DNA of 64,000 nucleotides from Nothopassalora personata. Lineage: Eukaryota > Ascomycota > Dothideomycetes > Mycosphaerellales > Mycosphaerellaceae. The stretch covers positions 3,534,001-3,598,000 of the forward strand of contig CM066291.1 of assembly GCA_033816765.1 (NCBI GenBank). The letters run 5' to 3'. The notes below the pieces were generated by a model that had not been told where the DNA came from, did not search any database, and saw only the letters and a list, made by a program, of their open reading frames with translations. The first letter of the stretch is position 1, and each line of letters begins with the position of its first letter. The translations under genes were made by a program, and so were the position numbers. Below are positions 52,953-63,395 of the stretch, piece by piece.

Positions 52953-54044
52953 ATGAGCTGGACTCTGAACCCTCATGCGGACGAGGTGGCTAAGTCTAGG
53001 CGCCAATTACTGCGGCCAACGCAGGCTCCGCCCAGAACACAGCCGAATGATCGACCTCGTCTCGATCAACAGCTGACGCATGCCACATCGGCGAGTTTGA
53101 ATCCCGGAAGAGACGAGGAAAGACTCACGATCAAACCACATAACATCAGGATGTCTATGCGTGATGGCTATCCTGCTGTAGCAGCTAGTATAGCTCAAGA
53201 TCCGGATCAGGAGACATACATCTTTCGCAAGTTCAGCATTCTGACCGCTCGAACACTCCTCCACATGCAAAGCGAGATCATATACCTCGAGCAACAGCTG
53301 CATCGTCAGGACGAAAAGGCCGCTGGAAGTGCCGATGTTGATGATCGGCTGCATCAACGAAGCCACGAGGCTATGATACGCAGCGCGGAGGCTGGACATC
53401 AAGGAGCGCAAAAGCAAAAAGACCTGCTTGAGCAGATCAGACGCAGGTTGACAGACTATCGTGAGCTGCGAAGAACAGGATCCGTGGCGATGCTGTTCTG
53501 ACCGTTTTTAGACAACGCTCTTCTGCTGGAGAGCAGTATAGCAAAACTGACTGCTCCACGCCAGCGAGTCCTCGAGACTCTAAGGATCGAGTTCTATGGC
53601 CATTCGAGGACGGAACATAAACTCGGTGGCGCTTCCAAGAACATGCTGGCCGATGCACAAGATCTGGTCGCTTTGAACTCCAGGAAACATACCGACGCTC
53701 TGTCCACGCTGGTCCTGAACTGGTGGCCAGGCTCCGCGCACAATGGCTCCAAATATACAGAATATGTTCACGAACGCAAGATCGCCTGCGTCGTGAGTAT
53801 CCTGAGCACACTCATTGCAGCTGTATTACTCGTTGGCTCCATCCTGACCCTGTACTTCGTGACCGAGCCCAACCCTCGACTAGCTCTTGTCATGACGTTT
53901 ATCATGCTCTTCGCGGCCGGCATCAGGTTCACGACCAGCGCAACCCGCGACAGCATCTTTGCTGCTACGGCGGCCTATGCAGCGGTGCTTGTTGTATTCG
54001 TTTCGGGAGATCTGGGGAATGCGCAGGCAAGAAGAACGGAATGA
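52953..54044 (+). CDS. DUF6594 membrane protein
   Basis: Two exons, 52953-53460 and 53512-54044, joined by a 51-bp intron (GTGAGC..TTTTAG, branch CTGAC) that rebuilds RRLTDYHNALLLESSIAKL; 346 aa. The ATG at 52953 is the first in frame; the domain itself starts later at DGYPAVAASIAQDPDQETYI. Family features: FRKFSILTARTLLHMQSEII then LEQQLHR (helical part), DLVALNSRKHTDALS, and three C-terminal membrane segments (VVSILSTLIAAVLLVGSILT; LALVMTFIMLFAAGIRF; IFAATAAYAAVLVVFVSGDL), the last being the most conserved part of DUF6594. The function of the family is unknown. Frame intact, in contrast to its broken neighbours. Confidence 0.85.
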
Positions 54045-54543
54045 GCAAACCATCGTGCTAGGTCCGACTTGAGGATGCAGAAGAGCATGACGGGACCAGA
54101 TGATAGCGCCGTGGAGTCGCAATAGATGATGTTTGGAACGAAAGAAGTAGAGCTCTACCGGTGGGAAGCAGAACCCTGCTTGGCAGGCACGAGCTTGACC
54201 ACCTTAATTAACCTCATTCATTTCATTGCGAGCGGCAGGAGACCGAAGTGGCCGACATAGCTCGCCACTTGCTCTCTACACATTCTGCGATCAGGCTCTC
54301 AATATGACCGGGCTGGATGGAACCGAGCCTATTCGCGAGGATCATCATGAAGAATATGGTTCCAGGACCGGCACCCCATTACGCGGCCACGGAAATGTAT
54401 ACTGCAGTAATGGTGATGGTCAACTCGTCCGGACTCAGTCCTCACTGGACGAAAGGCGACTGCCATCGCAGGCTTCACGCAGATTTCAAAGACTTTATTA
54501 ATGAAGGCATTCGATTGAATGTACAGACATAGCGCATCACACA

Positions 54544-55831
54544 TTACTCGAACTCAATGTTGACCTTCAAAGACTTCGTATCCGCAGCTCGACTGAACAC
54601 GTCGTAGGCCTTCTCGATCTCACTCCACTTGAAGTCTACATAACTGTCAGCTGTGCGAACGTACTAGGAATTGAGGCACTGAGCAACCCACCATGCGTAA
54701 TCATAGCACTCGGGTCCAGCTTCCCAGCGGTGTAAAGGTCCAACAAAGTCGGAATGGTATACGCCGACACCAAAGCCATCGAAATTGTGACCGACCTAGA
54801 CCAGAGCTTGTCAATGTTCAAATTGACAGGCTTACCATGAACACCGATGTTCGCAATGTGGCCTCCCAGCCCGACAAGTTCCTGACACATATCGAAAGTT
54901 GCTGGAACACCGACTGCTTCCATGACCACATCGAACCCATCTTTCTCATCGATGTGCTCTTTCACCAGCGCTCTGATGTCGGGGCAACCTTTGACATTGT
55001 AAGAGTGCGTGGCACCGAGCTTCTTGGCGACTTCTAGACGGTAGTTATCCATGTCAAAGACTGCTATCTTGCGTGGCGCGTAGAGCTGTGCGGTGGCGAT
55101 TGCTGCGAGGCCGACGGGACCTAATGTTTGATCAGTGTTAATGTACGAAGCCATCGCGGGCGGACGAAAACCGACCAGCTCCAACTACAGCGACCGTGCA
55201 TCCTGGCGTTACTTTGCCACGAAGGACGCCAACTTCCAAACCTGTGGGCAGAATGTCGCTGAAGACAAGCAGGCTGCGCTCGTCCGCGCCTTCTGGTACA
55301 GGGAAAAGCGAAGTATCAGCATATCTGATCCGCACATATTCGGCCTGTGTGCCATCGTGGGTATGGCCCAGAATCCAGCCCGCTTTTCTGCATGATTCGG
55401 CCATGCTGTGAAGAGATCAGTCCACGAGGTTCAGCAGATCAGCATGTACTGCTTTCATCTTACCTCTTCTTGCAGAAAGTGCATGATCCACAACACGTGA
55501 TGCATCTAATGACCACCCTATCACCTTTCTTGAAATTCTTGAGCTCCGCACCCGCCTCAGTGATCACACCGATGCCTTCATGGCCCAAGGTTCGCCCAGG
55601 CTCGCAGGTTGGGACGTCACCTTTGAGGATGTGGAGATCAGTTCCACATATGGTCGTGCGGACCAGCTTCACGATCGCATCCGCACCATCTTGGATCGTG
55701 GGAATGTCCTTGTCTACTACTTTCCACTTTCCCGGTCCATCGTAAGTCAAAGCTTTCATTCTGCCAGTTTTGCTTCCAGAAGTTGCAAGGCCGAAGCCTC
55801 TCTGGATTGAAGGGACGCTAAAGGTCGACAT
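54544..55831 (-). CDS. Zinc-type alcohol dehydrogenase
   Basis: Four exons: 55831-55464, 55405-55176, 55120-54692 and 54635-54544; introns of 58, 55 and 56 bp; 372 aa. The catalytic zinc site is TTICGTDLHILKGD with GHEGIGVI. Structural-zinc cysteines lie in CITCCGSCTFCKKS-MAESC, joined by splice 1. The Rossmann motif VAVVGAG-PVGLAAIATAQL is joined by splice 2. The last exon adds DFKWSEIEKAYDVFSRAADT ... KVNIEFE. The start MSTFSVPSIQRGFGLATSGS precedes the usual MKALTYDGPGKWKVVDKDIP by 24 residues, possibly a short organelle-targeting extension. It probably oxidises a secondary alcohol or polyol with NAD(P); the substrate is not evident. Confidence 0.9.
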
Positions 55832-58157
55832 TGTGTACTATCGTGTTAGCGTTCTTCTGTCAGCAAAGCTACGCTCCTTAGCTTGCAGCTCAGTGGACCT
55901 GGCGGAGTTCCACATCTTATAGGTAGCTGCTGCATGCGGAGACGCAACGCGGTGCGGTGATTGAGTCCACAAACTTGGGCGACTCCTCATGAATCGGAGC
56001 ATCGGAAAGGAAGTTGGAACGGGGTAACGCAGACGAGCTTCAAGGGCTGTCTGCAGTCTAAATTCTCTGTGACTATGCGCCGGGAGAGAGAAACGGAGGA
56101 CTGAGGCTTTGCCCATCGAGCTCACTTCACGCATTCACGTCACCTTTGAGGCATGCGGTCGAAGTCACCTTGATGGCGATGTTTCTCGACTTCGAGCTCA
56201 GCGTGCCAACAGTTTTCCAACAGCGCCCAAGCTTGCGAGGCCGTACAGGGATCCTCGATGGAGCAGTCAGGACCCCGCAGAGTACTTGCATCTGGGCTGT
56301 ACAGGACAGATGGGCCCGACCTGAGCTTGGACAGCTGACGATGCATCCCCTGCGGTCGCTCTGAACGAAGCAGCTGTTGTTGTACGGACCTGCATTAGTC
56401 TTCAGGTCATTGCGGGGTTGGTCGTGGTGGTTGAGCCTTCTCGAACAACGCAAATATCAATCAATCACTCCGAGTCCTGAATGTAGGACCCGCATTGTGA
56501 GCAGAATAATGGACGCGTGTTGCAGGTACTCTTGCTCGTACTCATCGTTGTGGTATGTGCAGTCGGCGCCAGATTCGTGAACTGCCGCTTTCCCGCTGCC
56601 GAAGCAGACGACAGGCTCCGTGTGCCTGACGTGATCGATTGTATGCATCTTGCTGATATGTATGACCAAACGCACGAGAAGCGGAAGACTGTTGGACATA
56701 TTGGAGTACAGGGCATGAGGTATATATACGGCATGGCAGTCTCTTCGTCAATGGCCAGATCAGTATTTGAGAATCAGCTGCTGGAGTCATGTTGCAGCTG
56801 ATTTGTTCAGCATGTGAAGCATTGTGAGTCGTGTCATTGAGCTTGTATTCGACCATGGAAAGTGATGTTGGCGGGAGAAGAAGAAGTTTAGACGTGTTCA
56901 CATGTTGTTGTTATTGTCTTGGCACGCCAGCGGGATCACGGGCAGCGGGCCGACATCGCCATCGACCTTGCTTCGTCCCGCTTTCTCGTCATTTCACCGA
57001 CCGAATATCGTTTTCAACGCACTCGCTCTCCGCCCAGACTAAAAGATCTACAGCTGAAATCACAATAAAGATGCTCTGACCTCTATCACCTTAGCGGTGA
57101 CGGCGGCTGCGCAGGGGACGAGTTGCTGACATGGACTACGTCACAGGTATAATGCATCCGTCGTCTGATGTGAAAGTACAGGGAGACCCCAGTCACTCGG
57201 CCTGTTCAACTGCTGTGCTGGAGAGCATCCAGCTCCATGTTTTACTTTTCGGATGACAAGCCTGTCCAACAGCGCCTCCTGTACACCGGCTGGCCACTCC
57301 TCGGGGTATTCCGTGTAGGGATCACGACGTAACTCACGTGATTGGGCAGCGGTATACTCTCAATTGCATTGGTTACCATTATCCTAGAAACAACAATTTC
57401 CAGCATCAAGAGGCTCTGCGGAGTTCCCCGATAACAAAGTATCCATACCGGTGGGCTTGCCATAGCAGCAGACTGCATAGCGGCAGTGGACAGAGTCGAT
57501 CGCCATGATGAATACACCACCGTACAGGATGAGTGCGAGTAGAAATGGAAACGATAAGGCACTACGGGACAGCTTACCGAAGGAGGATATGCTGTCCAAT
57601 GTAACGAGATCAGAGACTGATGTGAGACTGCAGGCTTTTGAATTGGAGTACCAATCTGTACACTGGTCGTTGCATAGGCGTATACAAACAATCTGACCTT
57701 TCGGCAATTACTTCGACACGGTTGAATCTCCCGCCTAAGCTCGTGTCTCTATATATATATGCTGTGCAACAATTGTCCAGTCAGACGGGAATAAGCAAAA
57801 GCACTTCCAGGATCGAGCATAAGGAGACCTTTTTTATTCCCGTCAGATGCGGTTCCAAGAGAGAGAATGGCGGGGTGCAGAAGAGCGTTGCGGGGGTGGG
57901 TACTGTTTCAGAAGCACGGACAGCCGGAGCCAACGTGTACAGCATTCTGTACAGTATAGAGTTTGTTATTCCCGCGGCTACATCCGCCGACCCCGCTCTG
58001 CCGTTGCCCGCTCGCTAACTCCCGTAGCTTGGGGAGGGGGGCGATATCGGAATGACGCAGACGTGAGAAGACATTGAAGAGGAGAAAGACGGCTGCACAA
58101 TTTCATTCATACGACAGACACCACGACAGATATAGCAGAGACAGAGACAGACACACA
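55832..58157. other. Long intergenic region between divergent ADH and UGA2 genes
   Basis: About 2.3 kb. A plus-strand open stretch at 56.52-56.80 kb begins with a hydrophobic segment (VLLLVLIVVVCAVGARFV) but has no ATG and may be a spurious or terminal exon. A TATATATA tract lies near 57752. No recognised gene. Both flanking promoters should be here. Confidence 0.4.
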
Positions 58158-59977
58158 ATGGCACCGAATCTTCCTTTCAAGGTAAACTCGCGCGACATCG
58201 GAGCTTGCGCTAGGCGGAGGGTACGGGTACAGTACAGTACTCACACGTTGTGGTAGTTGAACAACCCGGACCTGTTCCGCGACAAGGCCACAGTGGGTGA
58301 CGGCCTCATCGAAGCCAAATCCGGCCAGCGATTCGATGTCGTCGGTGCGTTGGACGACGATAATACGTGTAGGCGTGCATGTCGCCGTGGCCACCACCAC
58401 TGACCGATGTATGCATATCCAGATCCCGGCAGCGGCAAGGTGTGGGCGACGGCGCCAGACATGGGCCCGGACGATGTCGACAATGCTCTTCAGACCGCAC
58501 ACGACGCGTTCCTGGAGTACAGGAAAGTCAACCCGCGCCAGCGCGCCAAGTGGATGCTGGAGTGGGATCGTTTGATCCGCGAGAACCGGGACGATCTGGC
58601 CACGATCGTGACATACGAGTGTGGCAAACCGTTGTTCGAGTCGCAAGGCGAGCTGGACTACGCCCTGGGCTTCACGTGGTGGTTCGCCGGTGAGGCCGAG
58701 AGAGTGCAAGGCACCGTCCAGGTACCGGCAGCACCCGGCCGCCGCGTCTTCACCGTCAAGCAGCCCATCGGGGTTGCCGTCGCTCTGGTGCCCTGGAACT
58801 TCCCCATCGCCATGATCCTGAGAAAGGCCGGCGCGGCTCTGGCTGCGGGATGCACCATGATCGTCAAGCCTTCCCCGGAGACTCCATTCTCCGTCGGTGC
58901 TTTGGCATACCTCGCCGAGAAGGCCGGCTTCCCCCGCGGTGTCTTCAGTGTTCTGCCAACCAGTCTCGACACTACCCCAGCCCTGAGCGAGGCTCTCATC
59001 CGGCACCCATTGACCAAGAAGGTCACTTTCACCGGCAGCACCCGTGTGGGCAAGCTGGTCGCCAAGCTCTGCTCGGATGGCTTGAAGAAGTGCACGCTCG
59101 AGCTTGGTGGAAACTGCCCATTCCTCGTCTTCGACGATGCAGACCTCGAGCAAGCCGCGGCTCGTAAGTTGTCGCCATCTTCACCTCCCCCCCTGCCCTA
59201 TATGCTAATCTTTCCGAGAACTCATGGCTCTCAAATGGCGCCACGCCGGCCAAGCCTGTATCACCGCCAACCGCGTCTTCGTCCAGAAGGGCGTCTACGA
59301 CAAATTCGCCGAGATCCTCACAACCAAGACCAAAGAGCTAGTCGTCGGCCACGGCACCGATAAGACGACCACGATGGGTCCAGTGACGACAGACCGCAGC
59401 ATTGGAAAGGCCGAGGCACAAGTCGAGGATGCCACCAAGCAGGGAGCAAAGGTCATTCTCGGAGGCAAGAAGCTGATGGGTACACCTGGATATGATGGCT
59501 ACTTCTTCGAGCCAACCCTCATCACGGGCGCAACGGACAAGATGCAAATCGCGCGGGAGGAGACGTTCGCGCCTGTAATGGCTCTGTTCGAATTCGATAC
59601 CGAGGAGGAGGCTGTGAGGAGAGCCAATGATACCAGTATGGGCCTGGCCAGCTACTTCTTCACCAAGAACGTGGACAGAACATGGCGCTTGTTGGAGAAC
59701 TTGGAGGCTGGCATGATCGGTTCGCTTCCAGGCGTGCTTGTCCTCGAAAGGTAAAGCTGACTTGTGTCCGCAGGTATGAACACGGGCAACTCATCCGCAG
59801 CAGAGACACCGTTCGGTGGCATCAAGGAGTCAGGCTATGGCAAGGAGTCCGGAAAGGATGTCGCCGTTGCAGAGTACATGGTGAGTCGCGTGTCTCTGGA
59901 TCGCGTTGCTTGTGCCATGCTGACAAGTTGTGCAGATCACCAAAACTGGTACTCTTACACTCTCCGACCACTACTAG
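58158..59977 (+). CDS. UGA2: Succinate-semialdehyde dehydrogenase (GABA shunt)
   Basis: Six exons: 58158-58181, 58257-58344, 58423-59163, 59219-59719, 59774-59880 and 59936-59977; 500 aa. Introns of 75, 78, 55, 54 and 55 bp; intron 4 starts with the weak donor GTTCGC but is fixed by both frames (MIG|MNTGNSSAAETPFGG). Exon 1 gives MAPNLPFK, joined to LNNPDLFRDKATV. Motifs: YECGKPLFESQGELDY, VALVPWNFPIAMILRKAGAA, IVKPSPETPFSV, FTGSTRVGKLVAKLCSDGLK, LELGGNCPF (catalytic Glu), RHAGQACITANR (catalytic Cys), EETFAPVMALFEF, FGGIKESGYGKESGKD. The enzyme oxidises succinate semialdehyde to succinate with NAD(P), the last step of GABA degradation. The family assignment to SSADH over other aldehyde dehydrogenases rests on ECGKP and the GYGKE C-terminus. 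Confidence 0.94.
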
Positions 59978-60019
59978 ACAGGAGTGCATGCAAGCAGATA
60001 GACAACAACTGCAACAATG

Positions 60020-61008
60020 TCAGGATGGAAAGTACCATTTAGTCGTGGCAACATTACGCTGGAAGACTTCCCGATCAGCATGGTAGGTCTTGACGTTGGC
60101 GGCCGCTTGAATACTCAAGCAAACATTAGGCTGGGCCAAAAGTCCACCTTCCTGAAAGCTCTCAAAGACGCTGCTCAGTTCTCTTCTCGAACGTGGTCCT
60201 ACTGGCCAGGTATCGACAGCGCGACTATTCGCAACCTTCAAGAAAGACCCAAACAGTCCTGGAAAGGTTTCTTTATCACTCGGGAGTGGATTGAGCAAGT
60301 ATGATTCTGCTCTGCGAGCAAGCCTTTCATAACTGACATCACCAGTGATGTCGGACAGTCTAGCGAATTCAAGGATCAAAGTACCTGCTCCAGCAACGGT
60401 ATTGGACGTGCCATTATCAGAATGACACTCTGATGGATCGACCCAGTCGCGTGGAACACCGCTCGGAGTGTCGAAACCGCAGCTGAGAGCATCTCCTAGT
60501 GCCACCATCTGAGTGTATAAGGAACTTCGCAGCTCAGAATCTGTCGCCAAATGGGAAAATGGTCCTGTCAAAAGATCGTAGGCAGAGATAATCCCCCGCA
60601 AAGTGCCGGATCGTAACTTCGAACAGTTGTATATCTTTGAGCCTCCGTCGACCTTTGTGAAGTCAAGTGTAGCAATGAACCGCCAAATCTGCACCACGAC
60701 GTCTTCTTTCTCCATAATTATCGCTGTAGAGAGAGAGTGCATCAAGCGCGGTAGCACCCCAGCCGCCAAAATCATTGTCACAGTCATTGCTCACGGGATG
60801 CAAAGTATCCTTCCCAAAGCAGTATTTGGAGTAGCCGTCCCACGCGTGTTGGTACGCATCAGATACAATCCGCCTCCTGGCAAGAAGTTACGAACGGGAC
60901 CTGCCCAATTGACCAGATTGCACTGAAGTCAGACTTGAGAAAAGTTCCCATGCCGAATACAATGCACACTGCAGCTATGGTTCTTCTGCGCCACAACCTC
61001 ATGCCCAT
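60020..61008 (-). pseudogene. Truncated and frameshifted GH47 alpha-1,2-mannosidase
   Basis: An ATG at 61008 opens a type II membrane anchor (MGMRLWRRRTIAAVCIVFGM), as in Golgi/ER class I mannosidases. After a frame change at about 60880, RRIVSDAYQHAWDGYSKYCF and NDFGGWGATALDALSL follow, the GH47 N-terminal signature. A second change falls in an (AG)5 repeat at 60728-60737 and leads to IWRFIATLDFTK, LRGIISAYDLLTGPFSHLA, ALGDALSCGFDTPSGVPRDW and AGAGTLILEFARLSDITGDV. Homology fades near 60230, where about half of the domain should still follow. The next gene, UGA2, ends at 59977. So it has two frameshifts and a missing 3' half. Confidence 0.75.
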
Positions 61009-61097
61009 GGTTCTCAACAGTCTCCTGTATGGACTCTGTCAACACGCTTACACACATGCGTCTCTGTACTATATACCTATCATATTGCACTGTTATT

Positions 61098-61450
61098 ATG
61101 GCTAAAGGCCGCCTATTTACACCCTTCGAGAAGGGCCAGATATGGGCTCTTTATAGGATCGGGCTTCACTTTCCAACTACAAAGGGTGAAGTGGTTGCAG
61201 CAATTCAAACTGAGTGGGAAAGACTAACTATGTCTAATATATTAAGGGCTTGTTAAAGCATGAGAGAGAGGTGTAAAGCAGTTATTAAAGTAGAGGGTAG
61301 TTATATAAGGTAGTAGATACAGTAGATTGTTTTCTATATATCGATCTATTAGGTTAGATAAATAATCTATCCTAGTAGGGGTTGAGATAATTATTACCTA
61401 ACCCTATCGCTACAAGATACTAGATTTTAATAAGATAGTATATCGTTTCC
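61098..61450 (+). mobile_element. Probable mariner-type transposon remnant in AT-rich DNA
   Basis: An ATG at 61098 gives MAKGRLFTPFEKGQIWALYR, IGLHFPTTKGEVVAAIQTEW and ERLTMSNILRAC before a stop. The pattern (basic start, TPxEKGQIWAL, helix, W.R......N..R) resembles the N-terminal DNA-binding part of fungal Tc1/mariner transposases. The following 200 bp are very AT-rich with many TA steps and no further frame, as after mutation or truncation. I saw no clear terminal inverted repeats. Confidence 0.45.
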
Positions 61451-62528
61451 AGCCGAGCACCCGCCCGCGCCAAACTACTCTTACACGTCACCTCTATCCT
61501 GGACCACACCCGCTAATGGGTATCGATATTTGCCCGGCAGGGATGTTAGCATCAAAGTAGACCTCGGTGGTCTTGTCAAGTCGACTCAATCTGTGTTTCC
61601 ACAAAGATCGAAATCGTGATGGATGGGAACTGAACCCTGCCTCCTGCGCCGCCTATCTTGGAGGATGAAGCTTTCAAGATTAGTCTTCGCAAGGCCGACA
61701 CTGAAAGTATTACGCTATGCAATATTCCGCGCCATGCTGGGCCGCATAGCCGCGGTATCACCGTCCTGCCAAGCCCCATAGTATCTTGCTGTAGAACCCG
61801 GGAATCCAGTACTTTATCATCGCTATATCGTCGTGTCGTCGTTATATCGTTACTGTCGCCAGTCCCAGGTGTTGTTGGCGTTATCTATGCCTGCTAGGTT
61901 GCCGCAATGGCAGCAGAACGAGATCCAACGACTATTCGCTCAAGAGCTTGGAGTGTGTTATCATAAGGCTTTGGACGAGGTGGCTGTCGAACGCGTTTGG
62001 CTGGTCTCGAAGATGGCCCAGCAGTGCTGCTACGACGCTTGGAGCCTGCCGCCATGTGAGGCAAACAACACCTGGGACTGGCGACGACGAGGTTATATCA
62101 ACGACACGATAATATTCATGAGATTGGGACAGAATATCGCTATTCCCAGGTTCTACGCGTGTTTACTATGAGGAACGCGGGACGGCTAATCCACGGACCC
62201 ACCCCCGGCAGCATGGCGCGGAATATTGCATAGCATAGTAACAGGGGCAGGTGTACAAACAAATTCGAATGAGTCTCGCTTGCGACTGGGACTCTGTGCT
62301 CTTTGTTGTGCAACAACCTTGTTATCAATCTTTCTCTTTCCTTCCTTGTGCCCATTGAGTCCTTGTCGGTCGTCGCCACGCGGTAGCCGTTGCACACGGT
62401 TGTTCCTTCGACTTCTAAATCGATCGAACTCCTGGTCAAATCGATCACCTCCGCAAAGTTCTGGTCAAGTCAATTACCTGGGCGATGGCAGACTCTTCGA
62501 AAGCGACAAGGTCGCATCGCAAATCAGC
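61451..62528. other. Region without a recognised gene
   Basis: A plus-strand open frame around 61.9-62.17 kb (MPARLPQWQQNEIQRLFAQE) has no family motif. The rest shows nothing clear. It may include the promoter of the decayed permease. Confidence 0.35.
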
Positions 62529-63395
62529 ATGGACGTGTCGTTCGAGCACACCGATCTGCCGCCTGAAAAGGCTGGTACGGGATACGACAGAAGAGATATA
62601 GCGCATATGGGCCAGGCGCAAGAGTTCAGGCGAGACTTCAGTCTCTTCCCAGTTTTGGTGTGCTTCTGTGTTGATGATGACTTGGGCGTCGACGTTGAGG
62701 TATGCTGACTACGATGTGGTTCTCTAAAGCAGAATTGATGTTGTTATCTAGCTCTGTCAGCTATATCATTGAGTGTCCCAGCTACGAAATCGTGTCAGAA
62801 GCTCCTTTCTTACCTGGTCAGGTGGTTCTGACTGCTTGGCTGACAAGCAGGTATCACAGGGCAATGCTTTACGGTTGCGCCCCACGGCCAGGGGCTGGTC
62901 GGCCTGAACGATGCTGCATACGTACCGCAGGCATGGCACGCAGCGCTTTCCACAGTCCCGATTCGTTCTGTAGTGGTCTTGTCCAACATTTTCTCTACGC
63001 GGAGACTACCTCTCCTCGAAGGTCCCGTCCTGATCCTGCTGGTCTTGGGCTTCTTCGCGATCTTGATTCCATTTTGGGTCTTCGCTCCGCAGCATGCAAA
63101 TGCTGACGTGTGGGTAAACTGGACACAAGAGTAGGGCTGACCATCTATGGTTTACGGCAGCATTGGTGGCCTCCACTGGTCCGATCTACGCCCTGATTGG
63201 TCCAGGCTCTTGCGTGCACCACTCTGCGGAGGTCGAGGATGCTTCGCGGACGATCCCCTGGTCATGGTGTTGACACTTTGCCTGAACGGTGTTACCAGAC
63301 TCGCCATGGCCATCACCTTTCCGTACTATATCAGTCCGATCGATGCTGCGACCAAATTCGCCTTCATTGTCAGCACTTCAAAGACCAAGAGGTGA
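62529..63395 (+). pseudogene. Decayed amino-acid/GABA permease (APC family)
   Basis: From an ATG at 62529: FEHTDLPPEKAGTGYDRRDI, AHMGQAQEFRRDFSLFPVLV, the typical start of fungal GABA/choline-type permeases. A frame change near 62657 leads to SVLMMTWASTL, followed by what may be an intron (GTATGC..ATCTAG). Farther on AAYVPQAWHAALSTVPIRSV, RLPLLEGPVLILLVLGFFAI and LIPFWVFAPQHANADVW match helices 5-6. Then VASTGPIYALIGPGSCVHHS and AEVEDASRTIPWS follow, then a one-base shift near 63262 to MVLTLCLNGVTRLAMAITFP. The order and spacing fit a once complete permease with at least two frameshifts. The right part may extend beyond 63395. Confidence 0.72.

Noticed and set aside
58107..59153. A 348-codon minus-strand frame
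   Set aside because: Antisense to UGA2; no motif of its own.
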